Of a stretch of DNA of 64,000 nucleotides, positions 8,701 to 19,200 are shown in pieces. This stretch comes from Carboxylicivirga litoralis (lineage in GTDB: Bacteria > Bacteroidota > Bacteroidia > Bacteroidales > Marinilabiliaceae), in the NCBI RefSeq assembly GCF_025499605.1, contig NZ_JAFMVC010000017.1, positions 48,907 to 112,906 on the forward strand, read 5' to 3'. The notes under the pieces are model-generated. The model made no database searches. It worked only from the letters and a program-made list of their open reading frames with translations, and was not told where the DNA came from. Both the position numbers and the translations under genes were made by a program. How positions within the stretch are numbered: position 1 is the stretch's first letter; each line of letters starts with the position of its first letter.

Positions 8701-11277
8701 TTAACGTCTTATGTATCTAAAGTTAACTTTATCATAAGTTACTGGAACATCACTATTTAACACTTTAACCCTTTTAGTTTGACCAGGTAAAATATCAAAA
8801 TAATTGTCGCTTAAAACTAAACCAGAGCGTTCGTCATACAGGTATAAACTTCTTACCAGTTTTTTAGAACTAACATCAATAAAAGTATCATCACCGTCCG
8901 TTGTGACCGAAATATTTAAATCAACATCTGGTAAATTTAAGTCTTTGGCATGTTTAAAATAATGGTACTTAGAACTAACGTTTTTGTGTTCGTCTTCTAT
9001 TTTTAGAACCAAAACATCGTACTTTTTATTCAAACCTTTAATATCGATTAAGCTTAAAGGTTCGAGTTGTGTGCAAGTGTTGGCATTAATCGTGATTTCA
9101 CGTGAAGCCTCATAAACTTTGTTTCCATCAAAATCTATAACTTCAATTTTCAAAGTTGCCTCTTTACTTTCTAACAAATCAGAAACAACATACAACTCCA
9201 CCCTATCTTCGGCATTCACCGCACTAATCATGATGGGCTTAAATGCATCGCGAACAGCATAGTGCATCGCTTTCCACTTGTGATAATAATCGGTACTACT
9301 CCAGCTAGCCACTGGCCAGCAATCGTTAATTTGCCAATATAGTGAACCCATACAATAAGGCATGGCCCGACGATGCGCTTCAATACCCATTCTCATTCCA
9401 TGAGCCTGCAACACCTGGCTCATATACAAAAACTGTTCAAAATCATCAGGCACCTTGTAATACCAGCTCATGTATTCTTTTATCCGTAAGTTTCCAATAC
9501 CACTACGTTGATGGGCAGCCATTACATCTGATTCAATATCATAATCTTCTGGTTTCGTATAGGTTTTCACCGTTTCAAAATCAGGAAAAGACTGAAAGCC
9601 AAATTCACTCATAAAACGTGATTTGTATTTATCGAAGTCTTTAAATGGATGTAAACCATGCCACACACCCCAGTAATGCATATCGCCCGAAGTGGTTTCG
9701 TAGCTGGCATGTTCCTCCGGATTATATCCAGACTGTGGTGATGATGGCCAATAATCAACATGAGCTGTATAATCATTAATCACATCAGGTAATACCTTAT
9801 GAAAGATATCCAGGTATGCCTTTTGAATCTCCTCTTGTTGAGCCGGTGTATAACGCTGTTTCCAGCCCCAGCCTCCTTCACCGTAATGATGCCAGGCTGT
9901 ATTAATTTCATTATTACCGCACCAAAGCACAATAGAAGGGTGATTGCGCAAGCGCTTAACATTATCGATCGCTTCATGCTTAATATTATCAAGCATGGCC
10001 TCATCACCAGGATACATAGAGCAGGCAAACATAAAATCCTGCCACACCATAATCCCATTCCGATCGCACAACTCGTAGAAGTAGTCGTTTTCGTAAATCC
10101 CTCCGCCCCAAATACGCAACATATTCATATTGGCATCAACGGCATCGGCTACCACTTTGTCGTAATCGTCTTTTGAAACACGTGGCAAAAAGTTATCGTT
10201 TGGAATATAGTTGGCTCCTTTGGCAAAAACGCGAACGCCATTTAACTCAAACAAGAATGATTCTCCAAATTCATCCTTTTCGCGAACTAACTTCACTGAA
10301 CGCAACCCTGTTGAAACGGTTTTTTCCGCTAATATTTTCGACTTCTCTTTAACCTGAATATCAAAATCATACACATGAGCCTCGCCAAGCCCTTTGCTCC
10401 ACCACAATTGCGGGTTTTGAATTTCAAAAGCCACTGCTGACTGATTCATTCCTTTTGCCAAACTTAACTCCTGATGAGCCAGAATATTTTCGTTATTCTT
10501 AATGATCACATCCACATGCACAGCAGCTTCTGATTCAATTTCGATATCGGCAACAAGCTTTGCGAGCTCCGAAGTTACTAAGGGTTGCTTAATGTAGACC
10601 GATTTCAATCGTAATTGATTCCAACTGCGTAACTCTACATTGCGCCAGATGCCAGACGTCACAAAACGTGGGCCCCAATCCCACCCATAATGATAACCGG
10701 CTTTACGGGTGAAAACAGACACTTTCTTATCTTCTAATCCGCCATTCTTCGACTGATCGTTGGTGGCTGGATACGAATAACTGGCCGCTTCATAAAGTTC
10801 AAGACCTTTTTTAATTGGCGAATGCAAATACACTTTCAAGTGATTTTCACCCAGGCGAATAAAGTCTTTAACATCAACCGTCCATTCGCGGTGCATATTA
10901 TTAGTCTCCTTTATTAACTTCCCGTTCAGAAAAATATCAGCATAGGTATCAAGGCCATAAAAGTGCAACTCAACACGGTCGTTTTGCATGGTGGAATTAC
11001 TAACCTCAAAACTTGTTTGATAGGCCCAATCCTTTTTATCGATCCATTGCAAATCACTTTCATTAGTCCGATAAAAAGGATCCTCGATTTGGCCATTATT
11101 GAGTAAATCGGTATGAATCGTTCCCGGAACAGTGGCATTTCCACTATGATCGCCATCCACTTCCTGATACGTCCATCCTTGATCAACAATCTGAACCGTC
11201 ATATTTTCTGTATTTGAGGGCTGACAAGCTATCAGCATTATTAAGCTAATGCCTAGCAGTAGATTTTTTTTCATCAT
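8701..11277 (-). CDS. GH2 beta-mannosidase, lipoprotein
   Basis: This 858-residue glycoside hydrolase of family 2 releases mannose from the non-reducing end of beta-1,4-mannooligosaccharides. The catalytic acid/base is Glu457 in WCGNNE, and the likely nucleophile is Glu558 in FMSEFGFQS, both as in characterised GH2 mannosidases. An N-terminal sugar-binding sandwich (about 35-215), an Ig-like domain, the TIM barrel (about 340-650) and C-terminal beta domains follow a lipobox with Cys18 (MLIACQ). The enzyme is therefore probably anchored in the periplasm, since no acidic export stretch follows the cysteine. It lies 19 bp after the symporter gene in the same operon. A second ATG immediately downstream of the first (11274) is an equally possible start. 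The beta-mannosidase assignment is strong from motifs and context. Confidence 0.93.
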   Translation of the reverse strand: MMKKNLLLGISLIMLIACQPSNTENMTVQIVDQGWTYQEVDGDHSGNATVPGTIHTDLLNNGQIEDPFYRTNESDLQWIDKKDWAYQTSFEVSNSTMQNDRVELHFYGLDTYADIFLNGKLIKETNNMHREWTVDVKDFIRLGENHLKVYLHSPIKKGLELYEAASYSYPATNDQSKNGGLEDKKVSVFTRKAGYHYGWDWGPRFVTSGIWRNVELRSWNQLRLKSVYIKQPLVTSELAKLVADIEIESEAAVHVDVIIKNNENILAHQELSLAKGMNQSAVAFEIQNPQLWWSKGLGEAHVYDFDIQVKEKSKILAEKTVSTGLRSVKLVREKDEFGESFLFELNGVRVFAKGANYIPNDNFLPRVSKDDYDKVVADAVDANMNMLRIWGGGIYENDYFYELCDRNGIMVWQDFMFACSMYPGDEAMLDNIKHEAIDNVKRLRNHPSIVLWCGNNEINTAWHHYGEGGWGWKQRYTPAQQEEIQKAYLDIFHKVLPDVINDYTAHVDYWPSSPQSGYNPEEHASYETTSGDMHYWGVWHGLHPFKDFDKYKSRFMSEFGFQSFPDFETVKTYTKPEDYDIESDVMAAHQRSGIGNLRIKEYMSWYYKVPDDFEQFLYMSQVLQAHGMRMGIEAHRRAMPYCMGSLYWQINDCWPVASWSSTDYYHKWKAMHYAVRDAFKPIMISAVNAEDRVELYVVSDLLESKEATLKIEVIDFDGNKVYEASREITINANTCTQLEPLSLIDIKGLNKKYDVLVLKIEDEHKNVSSKYHYFKHAKDLNLPDVDLNISVTTDGDDTFIDVSSKKLVRSLYLYDERSGLVLSDNYFDILPGQTKRVKVLNSDVPVTYDKVNFRYIRR

Positions 11278-11296
11278 TAAATCGTTTAATTCGTAA

Positions 11297-12673
11297 TTAT
11301 TCAGCGTTTCTTCGCTGATCTAATTCGGCATTAATGCTTACCATTTTCTTGTCGTTTAGCGAGTATAACATCATAACCAAACCAGACAAAAGAGCTGCTC
11401 CTCCCGGCACAAAGCTCATCATGTATTTAATGCCTTTAATGGTTTCGGCCGACTGATCAACATTGGCTTCAAAACCGTAGAATGCCAGGAGCCATAAAGT
11501 AATGGAGCCACCAATGGTCCATCCTAGTTTTTGTGACATGCTTGATGCTGAAAACACCAAACCAGTTGCCCTTCTTCCTGTTTTCCACTCCGAGAAATCA
11601 GCCGCATCGGCATACATCGACCATAACAATGGAAAAACGATACCGGCACAGAAACTAATCAAGCCTTGCAAGGTATAGATCAACCACAAGTTATTTTTAC
11701 CGACGAAAAAGAAGAAACCACTTAAAATAGCAGCACAAAACATGGCATACATAAATGTCTTGCGTTTACCCAATACCGACGAAACCGACTTGGCCATTAT
11801 AACCCCTATCATGTTAGTAGCCTGGCCTAAAAACAAGTATAATGTACTGAACGTAAAAGTGGCACTTGTCCACGATAGCGCTACATCATCGCTGATAAAG
11901 TATTTGAAATAATATAGAGTTACGCCATCGCGCACCGAGTTAAAAACCAAAGTAGCCACTCCGGCTCCCAATAATACAAACCAGGGAATATTACCAACCA
12001 GATTCTTTAAGTCTTCTTTCAGGTTATTCTTCTGTTCTTTGGGCGGTGAAATGCGTTCGCGTGTCCAGCTGAAGGTTAATAAAAACATGATAATAACAAG
12101 ACAGCCCACTACCACCATTGTTAACTGATAAGCAGTAGTTACGGCCACCACATTTTTAAAACCATCAACCAAAGGTTGATAAATCAACACCACAAGAATG
12201 CTACCCGCAAAAGCAAAAGCCATGCGATAAGAAGCAAATAAGGTCCGGTCGTTGGATTTAGGCGACATCACCCCTAACAAACTGGCATAAGGCACATTGA
12301 TAGCGGTATACACCATCATCATAAGCGTGTATGTAATATAAGCATATATCAACTTACCTGTAAGTCCTAAATCAGGTGTTGTAAACATTAAAACACCCAC
12401 AACACCAAACGGAACAGCCACCCACAACAGGTAAGGCCGGAATTTCCCCCATTTGGTGGTTGTGCGATCACAAAGCACGCCCATCAAAGGGTCGTTGGCT
12501 GTATCCCAAATGCGGGTTGCCAAAAACATCGTTCCCACCGCAGCTGCTGAAATTCCGAAGACATCGGTGTAAAAAAACGGTAAGAATATGGAGAATATCT
12601 TCCAGAACATGGAGGAAGCTGCATCACCAAAACCATAACCGATTTTCTCTCTTAAAGTAACTTTATCTGACAT
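11297..12673 (-). CDS. GPH/MelB-type sugar:cation symporter (MFS_2)
   Basis: This integral inner-membrane protein of about 458 residues has twelve hydrophobic segments. Its N-terminus carries the family signature GYGFGDAASS, followed by TRIWDTANDPLMG and the cytoplasmic loop motif DRTTTKWGKFRPYLLW, all typical of glycoside-pentoside-hexuronide symporters. It most likely brings mannobiose or mannosylglucose from the periplasm into the cytoplasm for the GH130 phosphorylase. I use the ATG at 12673 (MSDKVTLREK); an ATG six codons upstream (12691) is possible. It sits between the GH130 and GH2 genes, an arrangement resembling the Bacteroides fragilis mannan locus. The cation and exact sugar are inferred. 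Confidence 0.93.
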   Translation of the reverse strand: MSDKVTLREKIGYGFGDAASSMFWKIFSIFLPFFYTDVFGISAAAVGTMFLATRIWDTANDPLMGVLCDRTTTKWGKFRPYLLWVAVPFGVVGVLMFTTPDLGLTGKLIYAYITYTLMMMVYTAINVPYASLLGVMSPKSNDRTLFASYRMAFAFAGSILVVLIYQPLVDGFKNVVAVTTAYQLTMVVVGCLVIIMFLLTFSWTRERISPPKEQKNNLKEDLKNLVGNIPWFVLLGAGVATLVFNSVRDGVTLYYFKYFISDDVALSWTSATFTFSTLYLFLGQATNMIGVIMAKSVSSVLGKRKTFMYAMFCAAILSGFFFFVGKNNLWLIYTLQGLISFCAGIVFPLLWSMYADAADFSEWKTGRRATGLVFSASSMSQKLGWTIGGSITLWLLAFYGFEANVDQSAETIKGIKYMMSFVPGGAALLSGLVMMLYSLNDKKMVSINAELDQRRNAE

Positions 12674-12718
12674 GTTTATTTGTTGAATCATTTAGTTGTT
12701 GAACTGCAGAATCGAGGT

Positions 12719-13912
12719 TCATTTCAATAAATGCATGAATTCCTTATTCTTATCAACCAGCTCATTGATGGTTTGCACGCTTAAGTGCGAGTGAAGCTTA
12801 TCTTCGGGCGAGTTGAGGCAATAATCCACCAATTGGTCGATGGTTGTTGTCGCCACATGCATGCGCGTATCCGAAGCTGCATAATAAATGTATAAAGTGC
12901 CATCATCATCGGCAATCCACCCGTTAGAAAACACCACATTAGACACATCACCCACCCGTTCATCTTTCATTGGGGCAATAAAGTGGCCGTTGGGCTTATG
13001 CGTAACGACCCAAGGTTTTTCCAAATCAGTCATAAACACATATAAGGTATAGCGCAAACCGGCCGCTGTATTGCGTACACCGTGTGCCAGTTGCAACCAT
13101 CCCTTCGCGGTTTTGATTGGCGCCGGTCCCAGTCCGTTCTTTACTTCGTAAATGGTGTGATAAGTCTTGGCATCCACAATCACCTCTTCTTTAACCTCCG
13201 GCTGTTCAATGGACTCCGATAATCCAAAACCAATGCCTCCACCTTTGCCTGTATCGATAAAACCATCTTGCGGACGCGTGTAGAAGGCATATTTACCCTC
13301 AATTAAATGCGGAAACAACACCACATTGCGCTGCTGACCACTTGTAGAAATTAAATCAGGTAAACGCTCCCACGTTTTTAAGTCTTTGGTGCGGGCGATG
13401 CCGGCCGCGGCAACTGCACTACTGGTATCGCCTTCGGGAGCTAACGGGTCTTTTCGTTCGGTGCAAAAAACACCATAAATCCATCCATCGTCGTGCTGCG
13501 TCAGGCGCATATCATACACGTTAGTATCCGGCTTATCGGTTTGTGGTAATGTAATGGGTTTATCCCAAAACCGAAAACCATCGATGCCATTGTCACTTTC
13601 GGCAACAGCAAAAAATGATTTACGGTCGTTACCTTCCACGCGTACCACCAACAAATACTTGCCATCCAGCTTTATCGCACCTGCGTTAAAGGCGGCATTA
13701 AAGCCAATGCGCTCCATCAGGTAGGGATTGGTGGCTTCGTTCAGATCGTATCGCCAGTGAATCGGCACATGATTGCGCGTTAGTATGGGGCGCTTATATC
13801 GTGTATAGATACCGTTTTCGCTAAATAATGCTTTATTTGGTTTTGAAATCAGTTTGTTATGTTTCTTTTTAATCGCTTCCAAACGCGGTTCAAATGACAT
13901 CATGCTCTTCAT
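12719..13912 (-). CDS. GH130 4-O-beta-D-mannosyl-D-glucose phosphorylase
   Basis: This 397-residue protein has no signal peptide and so is cytoplasmic. The sequence ([35 protein letters not shown]) closely resembles GH130 subfamily 1 enzymes such as the Bacteroides fragilis mannosylglucose phosphorylase. These convert beta-1,4-mannosylglucose plus phosphate to alpha-mannose 1-phosphate and glucose. Asp134 in NVYDMR is the expected single catalytic acid. Length agrees with the family (about 390). In the known pathway the substrate comes from mannobiose through an epimerase that is not visible in this window. The gene lies 10 bp after the GH26 gene and 45 bp before the symporter. An internal ATG (MSFEPRL) four codons in is an alternative start. 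Confidence 0.93.
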   Translation of the reverse strand: MKSMMSFEPRLEAIKKKHNKLISKPNKALFSENGIYTRYKRPILTRNHVPIHWRYDLNEATNPYLMERIGFNAAFNAGAIKLDGKYLLVVRVEGNDRKSFFAVAESDNGIDGFRFWDKPITLPQTDKPDTNVYDMRLTQHDDGWIYGVFCTERKDPLAPEGDTSSAVAAAGIARTKDLKTWERLPDLISTSGQQRNVVLFPHLIEGKYAFYTRPQDGFIDTGKGGGIGFGLSESIEQPEVKEEVIVDAKTYHTIYEVKNGLGPAPIKTAKGWLQLAHGVRNTAAGLRYTLYVFMTDLEKPWVVTHKPNGHFIAPMKDERVGDVSNVVFSNGWIADDDGTLYIYYAASDTRMHVATTTIDQLVDYCLNSPEDKLHSHLSVQTINELVDKNKEFMHLLK

Positions 13913-13922
13913 TATTAAACTA

Positions 13923-15023
13923 TTATTCCATTGTTTTTTTATACTCCGTCAGGTCATTGAGCAACCATACATTTTCGCGTGCCAACATTTCTTTAGCGTA
14001 TATAGCTGATGCGTGCTCGGGATAAGGAAAGAAGAAATGTTTTAAAGGATCGTTGCGCCACACCAGCGTATAACTGATATTGGATGCTACTTTTGGATCG
14101 GCCAGAACAACGCCTAATTTACTCATATACCAGGTTGAATCAGGTATATTTTCATAACCCGTTTCTGTTAGGGCCGATACTTTGTCCGTTTTGTTGGCAT
14201 AATCAATAACGATGTGCAGTTTGCGAATGGCTTCGTCTAATAAGCCATCGGTATATAAATCGTAATAGTTATCCATTCCGACCACATCAACATACTCATC
14301 GCCCGGATACCAGGTCAGGTATTCTTCAATGGTATTGAAGTTACGATCAGGCGAATAGGCCACCAACATCTGGTCCACACCTTTTTCGTTACGCAGGTAA
14401 TCAACCGTAAACCGGAATAAAGCTTTGAAATCTTCAGCAGTGCAGCTATTAACGCCCCACCAAAACCAGGTTCCATCCATCTCGTGCCATGGACGAAAAA
14501 TAAAAGGCACTTTAACACCTTCAGGTGTTACAATACTATTGAGGTAACCGGCCAAAACATCCATATCTTTTTTAAAGGCCTCGTGATATTCACCTCCCGG
14601 AATAATCTTTTCAACCACCCGGGTTTCAGTGTTCCACGAATCCACCCTATCGATAACCGCAAAGGGATGCCAGCTAATGGTGTTGATGCCGCCTTGCTGA
14701 TAGGCTGTTACGGCATAGCGTCTGATGTCATCGAAATAAACGGTGTCGAGATTCGCTTTAACACCTTTTTCAATACCACCCAACTCCCATCCAAATACGG
14801 CAGGATAATCACCAGTGACACGTTTCACATCGGAATTGCCTTCTACATTGTTCCAATAATAACCGTAGGCATAGGTGTCCTGATGGCCAAATAAAACAGC
14901 TTTGGTTTTTACAGCTTTTAAAGTGTGTAATAATTCCTCCTGGGGACTTAGTTCTTTTTGATGCGCAGGTTGACATGCTATCAAGAAGAATAACGAAAGT
15001 ATAAACAGACTTATTCTTGCCAT
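13923..15023 (-). CDS. GH26 endo-beta-1,4-mannanase, lipoprotein
   Basis: This 366-residue family 26 hydrolase cleaves internal beta-1,4-mannosidic bonds. The catalytic acid/base is Glu181 in FRPWHEMDG and the nucleophile Glu287 in SALTETGYE, both hallmark motifs. Supporting features are GHQDT near the N-terminus and ISWHP before the first catalytic strand. The signal peptide ends in a lipobox with Cys17 (LIACQP); the residues after it are not acidic, so periplasmic anchoring is more likely than surface display. It is the first gene of the enzyme block. A good promoter match lies about 190 bp upstream, and the leader contains two inverted repeats. Some GH26 enzymes release mannobiose exclusively, but this cannot be told from the sequence. 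Confidence 0.95.
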   Translation of the reverse strand: MARISLFILSLFFLIACQPAHQKELSPQEELLHTLKAVKTKAVLFGHQDTYAYGYYWNNVEGNSDVKRVTGDYPAVFGWELGGIEKGVKANLDTVYFDDIRRYAVTAYQQGGINTISWHPFAVIDRVDSWNTETRVVEKIIPGGEYHEAFKKDMDVLAGYLNSIVTPEGVKVPFIFRPWHEMDGTWFWWGVNSCTAEDFKALFRFTVDYLRNEKGVDQMLVAYSPDRNFNTIEEYLTWYPGDEYVDVVGMDNYYDLYTDGLLDEAIRKLHIVIDYANKTDKVSALTETGYENIPDSTWYMSKLGVVLADPKVASNISYTLVWRNDPLKHFFFPYPEHASAIYAKEMLARENVWLLNDLTEYKKTME

Positions 15024-15072
15024 TTTAAGATTGAATATTAGTTAGTGATTTTACAATAGCAAATGTAGAGGT

Positions 15073-15087
15073 GTGTACCCCCTACAC
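15073..15087. repeat. Short inverted repeat before the GH26 gene
   Basis: GTGTA (15073-15077) and TACAC (15083-15087) flank a run of five C residues about 50-65 bp before the GH26 start. It lies in the predicted 5' leader and could be an operator or a weak hairpin; no binding protein can be assigned. Confidence 0.35.
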
Positions 15088-15147
15088 CAACTATTTTTCA
15101 ATCAGAATGTGATATTATTGTATCAATTGTTTATTCAATATTTTTTT

Positions 15148-15188
15148 AATATAACCCTCTCACCCAACACACTCTATGTGGTTATATT
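15148..15188. repeat. Inverted repeat in the GH26 leader (9-bp arms, 23-bp spacer)
   Basis: AATATAACC (15148-15156) is the exact reverse complement of GGTTATATT (15180-15188). It lies just downstream of the predicted transcription start on the minus strand, between the divergent AraC gene and the GH26 gene. Arm length and spacing resemble the repeat before susC although the base sequence differs. Confidence 0.45.
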
Positions 15189-15210
15189 TCAAGACATTAA
15201 TAATAACGCG

Positions 15211-15239
15211 CAAAGATAGAATTACAGTTTGCATTCAAA
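15211..15239 (-). promoter_or_regulatory. Predicted promoter of the mannanase operon
   Basis: On the minus strand TTTG (15236-15239) is followed after 17 bp by TATCTTTG (15211-15218), matching the Bacteroidota -33/-7 pattern TTTG...TAnnTTTG with slightly short spacing. It would start transcription near 15204, giving a leader of about 180 nt before the GH26 start codon. Confidence 0.5.
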
Positions 15240-15316
15240 TCAAACATAGTTTGTTAACATTTGAACATATATAATAGTATAAGCCCTTTTACTTTTACCT
15301 ATTAAACAGAACAACC

Positions 15317-16195
15317 ATGCAACATGAAGTTCATCGCGAAATAACGCCACTTAAAGAGAACGATTGTTTTCTGGTTTTTGACCGGGAACGACGCGCTTTT
15401 TCTTTTCCTATTCACTTTCATCCTGAATACGAGATAAATTTTATCGTTAATGCCAAAGGAGGCAAGCGCACCGTGGGCGATCACATAGGCATTATTGACG
15501 ATAAAGAACTGGTAATGGTGGGCCCTAACATTTATCATGGCTGGGAGAACCATCAAAACCAATCGGATCATACCTACCATGAAATAACCATTCAATTTCC
15601 AAGAGAGCTGTTTAACGATAACTTATTGGGTCGAAATATTTTACAGCCTATCAAAGAGTTATTTACCAACGCTAACCGGGGTATTTTGTTTTCACAGGAA
15701 ACCATTCAGAAAGTGGAAAACAGGATTTACTCCATCAGCCGCAAGCGGAGTTTCGATAGTTTTTTAGAATTTCAATCGCTATTATATGATTTAGCTATTT
15801 CGCGCGATCAGCAGCTTTTGTCAAATATTTCCTTTCTCAGAAAGAACGATTTTCATAACAGCGAACGCATTGAAGCTGTTTATGCCTTTGTAAAAGACAA
15901 CTACCATCGAAAAATAAAAGTAGAAGAAGCGGCCAACCATATTAATATGACTGTTGTTTCGTTTAGCCGCTTAATAAAACAGCGCACAGGTAAATCATTT
16001 GTCGACTTTACCAACGAAATTCGACTGGGTTATGCCACACGCCTTTTAATTGAAACCAATAAAAGCGTTGGTGAAATATGTTACTCGTGCGGTTTTAATA
16101 ACATATCGAACTTTAACCGAATCTTTAAAAAGAAACAAGGATATACCCCGTCGGAGTTCAGGCAAAATTTTACTGGGATCAAAAACGTTTATTAA
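15317..16195 (+). CDS. AraC-family regulator with N-terminal cupin sensor domain
   Basis: This is a 292-residue DNA-binding regulator. The N-terminal part (about 10-150) looks like an AraC-type cupin ligand-binding fold, with the motif PIHFHPEYEINFI and a later NIYHGWENH. The C-terminal 100 residues are a double helix-turn-helix AraC domain ending in the usual FNNISNFNRIFKKKQGYTP signature. It is transcribed divergently from the mannanase operon, sharing a 293-bp region with inverted repeats, so it probably controls that operon in response to a sugar. It is one of two regulators at the locus, the other being the hybrid sensor whose gene converges from the right. Confidence 0.92.
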   Translation: MQHEVHREITPLKENDCFLVFDRERRAFSFPIHFHPEYEINFIVNAKGGKRTVGDHIGIIDDKELVMVGPNIYHGWENHQNQSDHTYHEITIQFPRELFNDNLLGRNILQPIKELFTNANRGILFSQETIQKVENRIYSISRKRSFDSFLEFQSLLYDLAISRDQQLLSNISFLRKNDFHNSERIEAVYAFVKDNYHRKIKVEEAANHINMTVVSFSRLIKQRTGKSFVDFTNEIRLGYATRLLIETNKSVGEICYSCGFNNISNFNRIFKKKQGYTPSEFRQNFTGIKNVY

Positions 16196-16233
16196 AAGAA
16201 GGACTAGAGTTTTTTGTTTCAAGCAGTTCATTA

Positions 16234-19200
16234 TTACTTTTTAGCATGTGCCTTAATGTATGCCGTTGGCAACATGCCATACTCCTCTTTAAAATATTTA
16301 CTGAAATATCGTGGATTATTGAACCCCACCTCATAAGCTACTTCAGCAATACTCATCTGGCTTTTCTCTAATAACTGAGCACCGCGCTTCAGGCGGATAA
16401 TACGAATAAACTCAATGGGCGACTTTCCGGTTATCGACACCAGCTTTTTATATAAGTAAACCCGACTCATGGCCAGCTCGTTACTTAAATCCTCGACCGA
16501 AAACCCAGCTTCTGCCATATTGTCTTCTACCACTTTAACCGCCTTTTTTATGAGTTTTTCGTCCATTGAAGTAATTTGCACCTCACTTGGGTTAATTTCC
16601 ACCGTTTTCTGAAACTCCTGTTGCATTTTACTGCGTTTCTCCAATAACTTATTTACCCGAAGCAACAATAAATCCATATTAAAAGGCTTGGTAATATAAT
16701 CATCAGCGCCTATCTCCAGTCCTTTAATCTTATCTTCATCGGCCGTACGAGCGGTCAATAATATGATTGGAATATGTGATGTACGAATATCATTGCGCAA
16801 TTTCTGACACAACTCGAGTCCATCCATGTTTGGCATCATAACATCGCTAATGATAATATCGGGTAAAGCCTCGTGAACCGCATTATAACCAAGCTGTCCA
16901 TCGGCAGCCTCTCTGATTACAAAATCCTCTTCAAGTGTTTCCTTCATAAAGGTTCTGAAGTCCATATTATCTTCCACCAACAGCAAGCTTGGCTTATCTG
17001 CAGGTTTTGTCGCGTCTTCTTCAATAATGTGCCGTTCAGCATCTTTTTCTTTGGTCTTCTGAGCAACATTGTTGCCATCATCAAGCGGCAATAAAATGGT
17101 AAAAACCGCCCCCTTTCCTTCTTCACTTTCAACCCCTATGCTGCCGTTGTGTAGCTGCACAAGTTCACGTGCTAAATTCAGCCCAATGCCACTACCTGAC
17201 AAACCTAACTTTTTGTTATTATCGGCCTGGTAGAACCGGATAAAAACTTTTTCTAAATCCGATTTTTTAATTCCAACACCTGTATCTTTAATCTCAATTT
17301 TAGCCTTTTGCACCTGCTCATCCATTGATAAAACCATACTAACCCGGCCATTTTCAGGAGTAAATTTTAGGGCGTTTGACAATAGGTTCATGATTACCTT
17401 TTGTAACTTATCTTTATCAAAACTAAGCATCAATTCATCCATTTCATGCTTAAAAGTGAATTTAATGTGCTTTTTATCAAATGATTCCGAAAAACTATCG
17501 GCTTCATCCCTGATAAAGGAGACCAGGTTTCCGTACGACGGATTAAAGCGTAAACCATGTAACTCCAACTTTCTGAAATCGAGCAATTGATTCACCAGGT
17601 TGAGCAACTGTTTAGCATTTTTATCAATGACCTTCAGTAACTTTTCATCCTTGGGTGAACAAGCTTTTTCAAGCAATTTCTGAACAGGTGTTAAAATCAG
17701 GGTTAAAGGTGTTCTGAACTCGTGACTCACATTGGTTAAGAAACGTAGTTTCATCTCATCCATTTCGTGATTTCGCTTAGCGGCCAAACGCTCTTGTTCA
17801 ATAGCGAATTTTGAGCGTTCTTTCCGAATCATTGAATACCTGAAATATATGATCATCAATAAGATGGCAGCAAAGTATAAAGCATATGCCAACGGAGTGG
17901 CATAAAATGGCGGTAACACTTTGATTCGCAATTCTGCGTATTTATCATTCCATACCCCATCATTGTTGGCTGCTTTCACTTTTAAAATATAATCTCCAGC
18001 CTTAAGGTTAGCATAAGTCAGACTAAATAAACCTTCGTCCAGTAAATGCCATTGCTCATCAACTCCTTCCAATTTATATTGATAACGTGTTTTTTGAGGA
18101 ATAAAAAAGTCGAGTGCTGCAAAATCAATGGAAAATACATTCATCCAATATTTCAAAACAATTTCTTTGGTAGAAACAATCGACTGTTTTAAAAGCCTGA
18201 TGTTTTCGACCTTTGAGTTTGGTGAAATACTTTGATTATACACTTGTAACTTCGTAAAAACCACTTGGGGTAAAATATGGTTATACTTTATGTCTTTAAC
18301 CTTAAACATATTAAAGCCATCGGCTCCGCCAAATATCAACTCATTCTCACTCGTTCTATAACTAGATCGGTCGTTAAATCCCTCGCTCTGAAGCCCATCG
18401 GCATGCGTATAATGCTTAACCTTAAACTCATAACTTCCATTAGCCGAAGATCGGTTAACAAATATCTGACACAAACCGGTTGGCAGGCTCACCCAAATTG
18501 ACTGAAACTCGTCTTCTTCAATACTTGTCACCAAATCTTCGGCGATTCCATCCTTCTCCGTCAATTGTATTATCTCATCCCTAAGTTCATCATAAACGAT
18601 AACACCTTCACGAGAAGCAAACCATAATAAACCTCTTGAATCTTCTAAAACATCAAAGGCCGATCGGCTGCCAAAACCTAAAGGTTGCATTCGGTTGTCG
18701 CTCGGATGGTATTTATAACGCTCCTCTTCAACATTATAAAAAATAATACCGTTAGCAGTGGCAATGACCATATTCCCATTGCTTAAATTACACACCTGAT
18801 TTACAAATACGTAAGGCCATTCTATCAGCCCCTTATTGGGTAATGGATGAAACGAATCAGAGATTGTATCATACGTCACCACACCTCCTCCCAATGTGCC
18901 TATCCACAAACGTTGATTGCCATCGGCTGTTATGGACCAAATACTATTACTTGTTAGTCCATTACCAGTTGTCGTTTTGTATCGAACAAACTGTTTTCCA
19001 TCATAGCGATTTAAGCCCGCCGTATAAGTACCAATCCATAATTGCTTATTGTGATCTATAAACAAGCTAACAATCACATCGCCGCTTAACGAAGAGTTAT
19101 CATCCGGGTCGTTCTGAAAACGCGTATAGCGTTCGTTCTGTCGGTCATAATAAATCAAACCGCCACCATTGGTTCCTATCCAAAGGTTTTGCTTTGAATC

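Noticed and set aside
9799..10176. 125-codon plus-strand ORF within the GH2 gene
   Set aside because: It is antisense to the catalytic core of the mannosidase and has no independent support.
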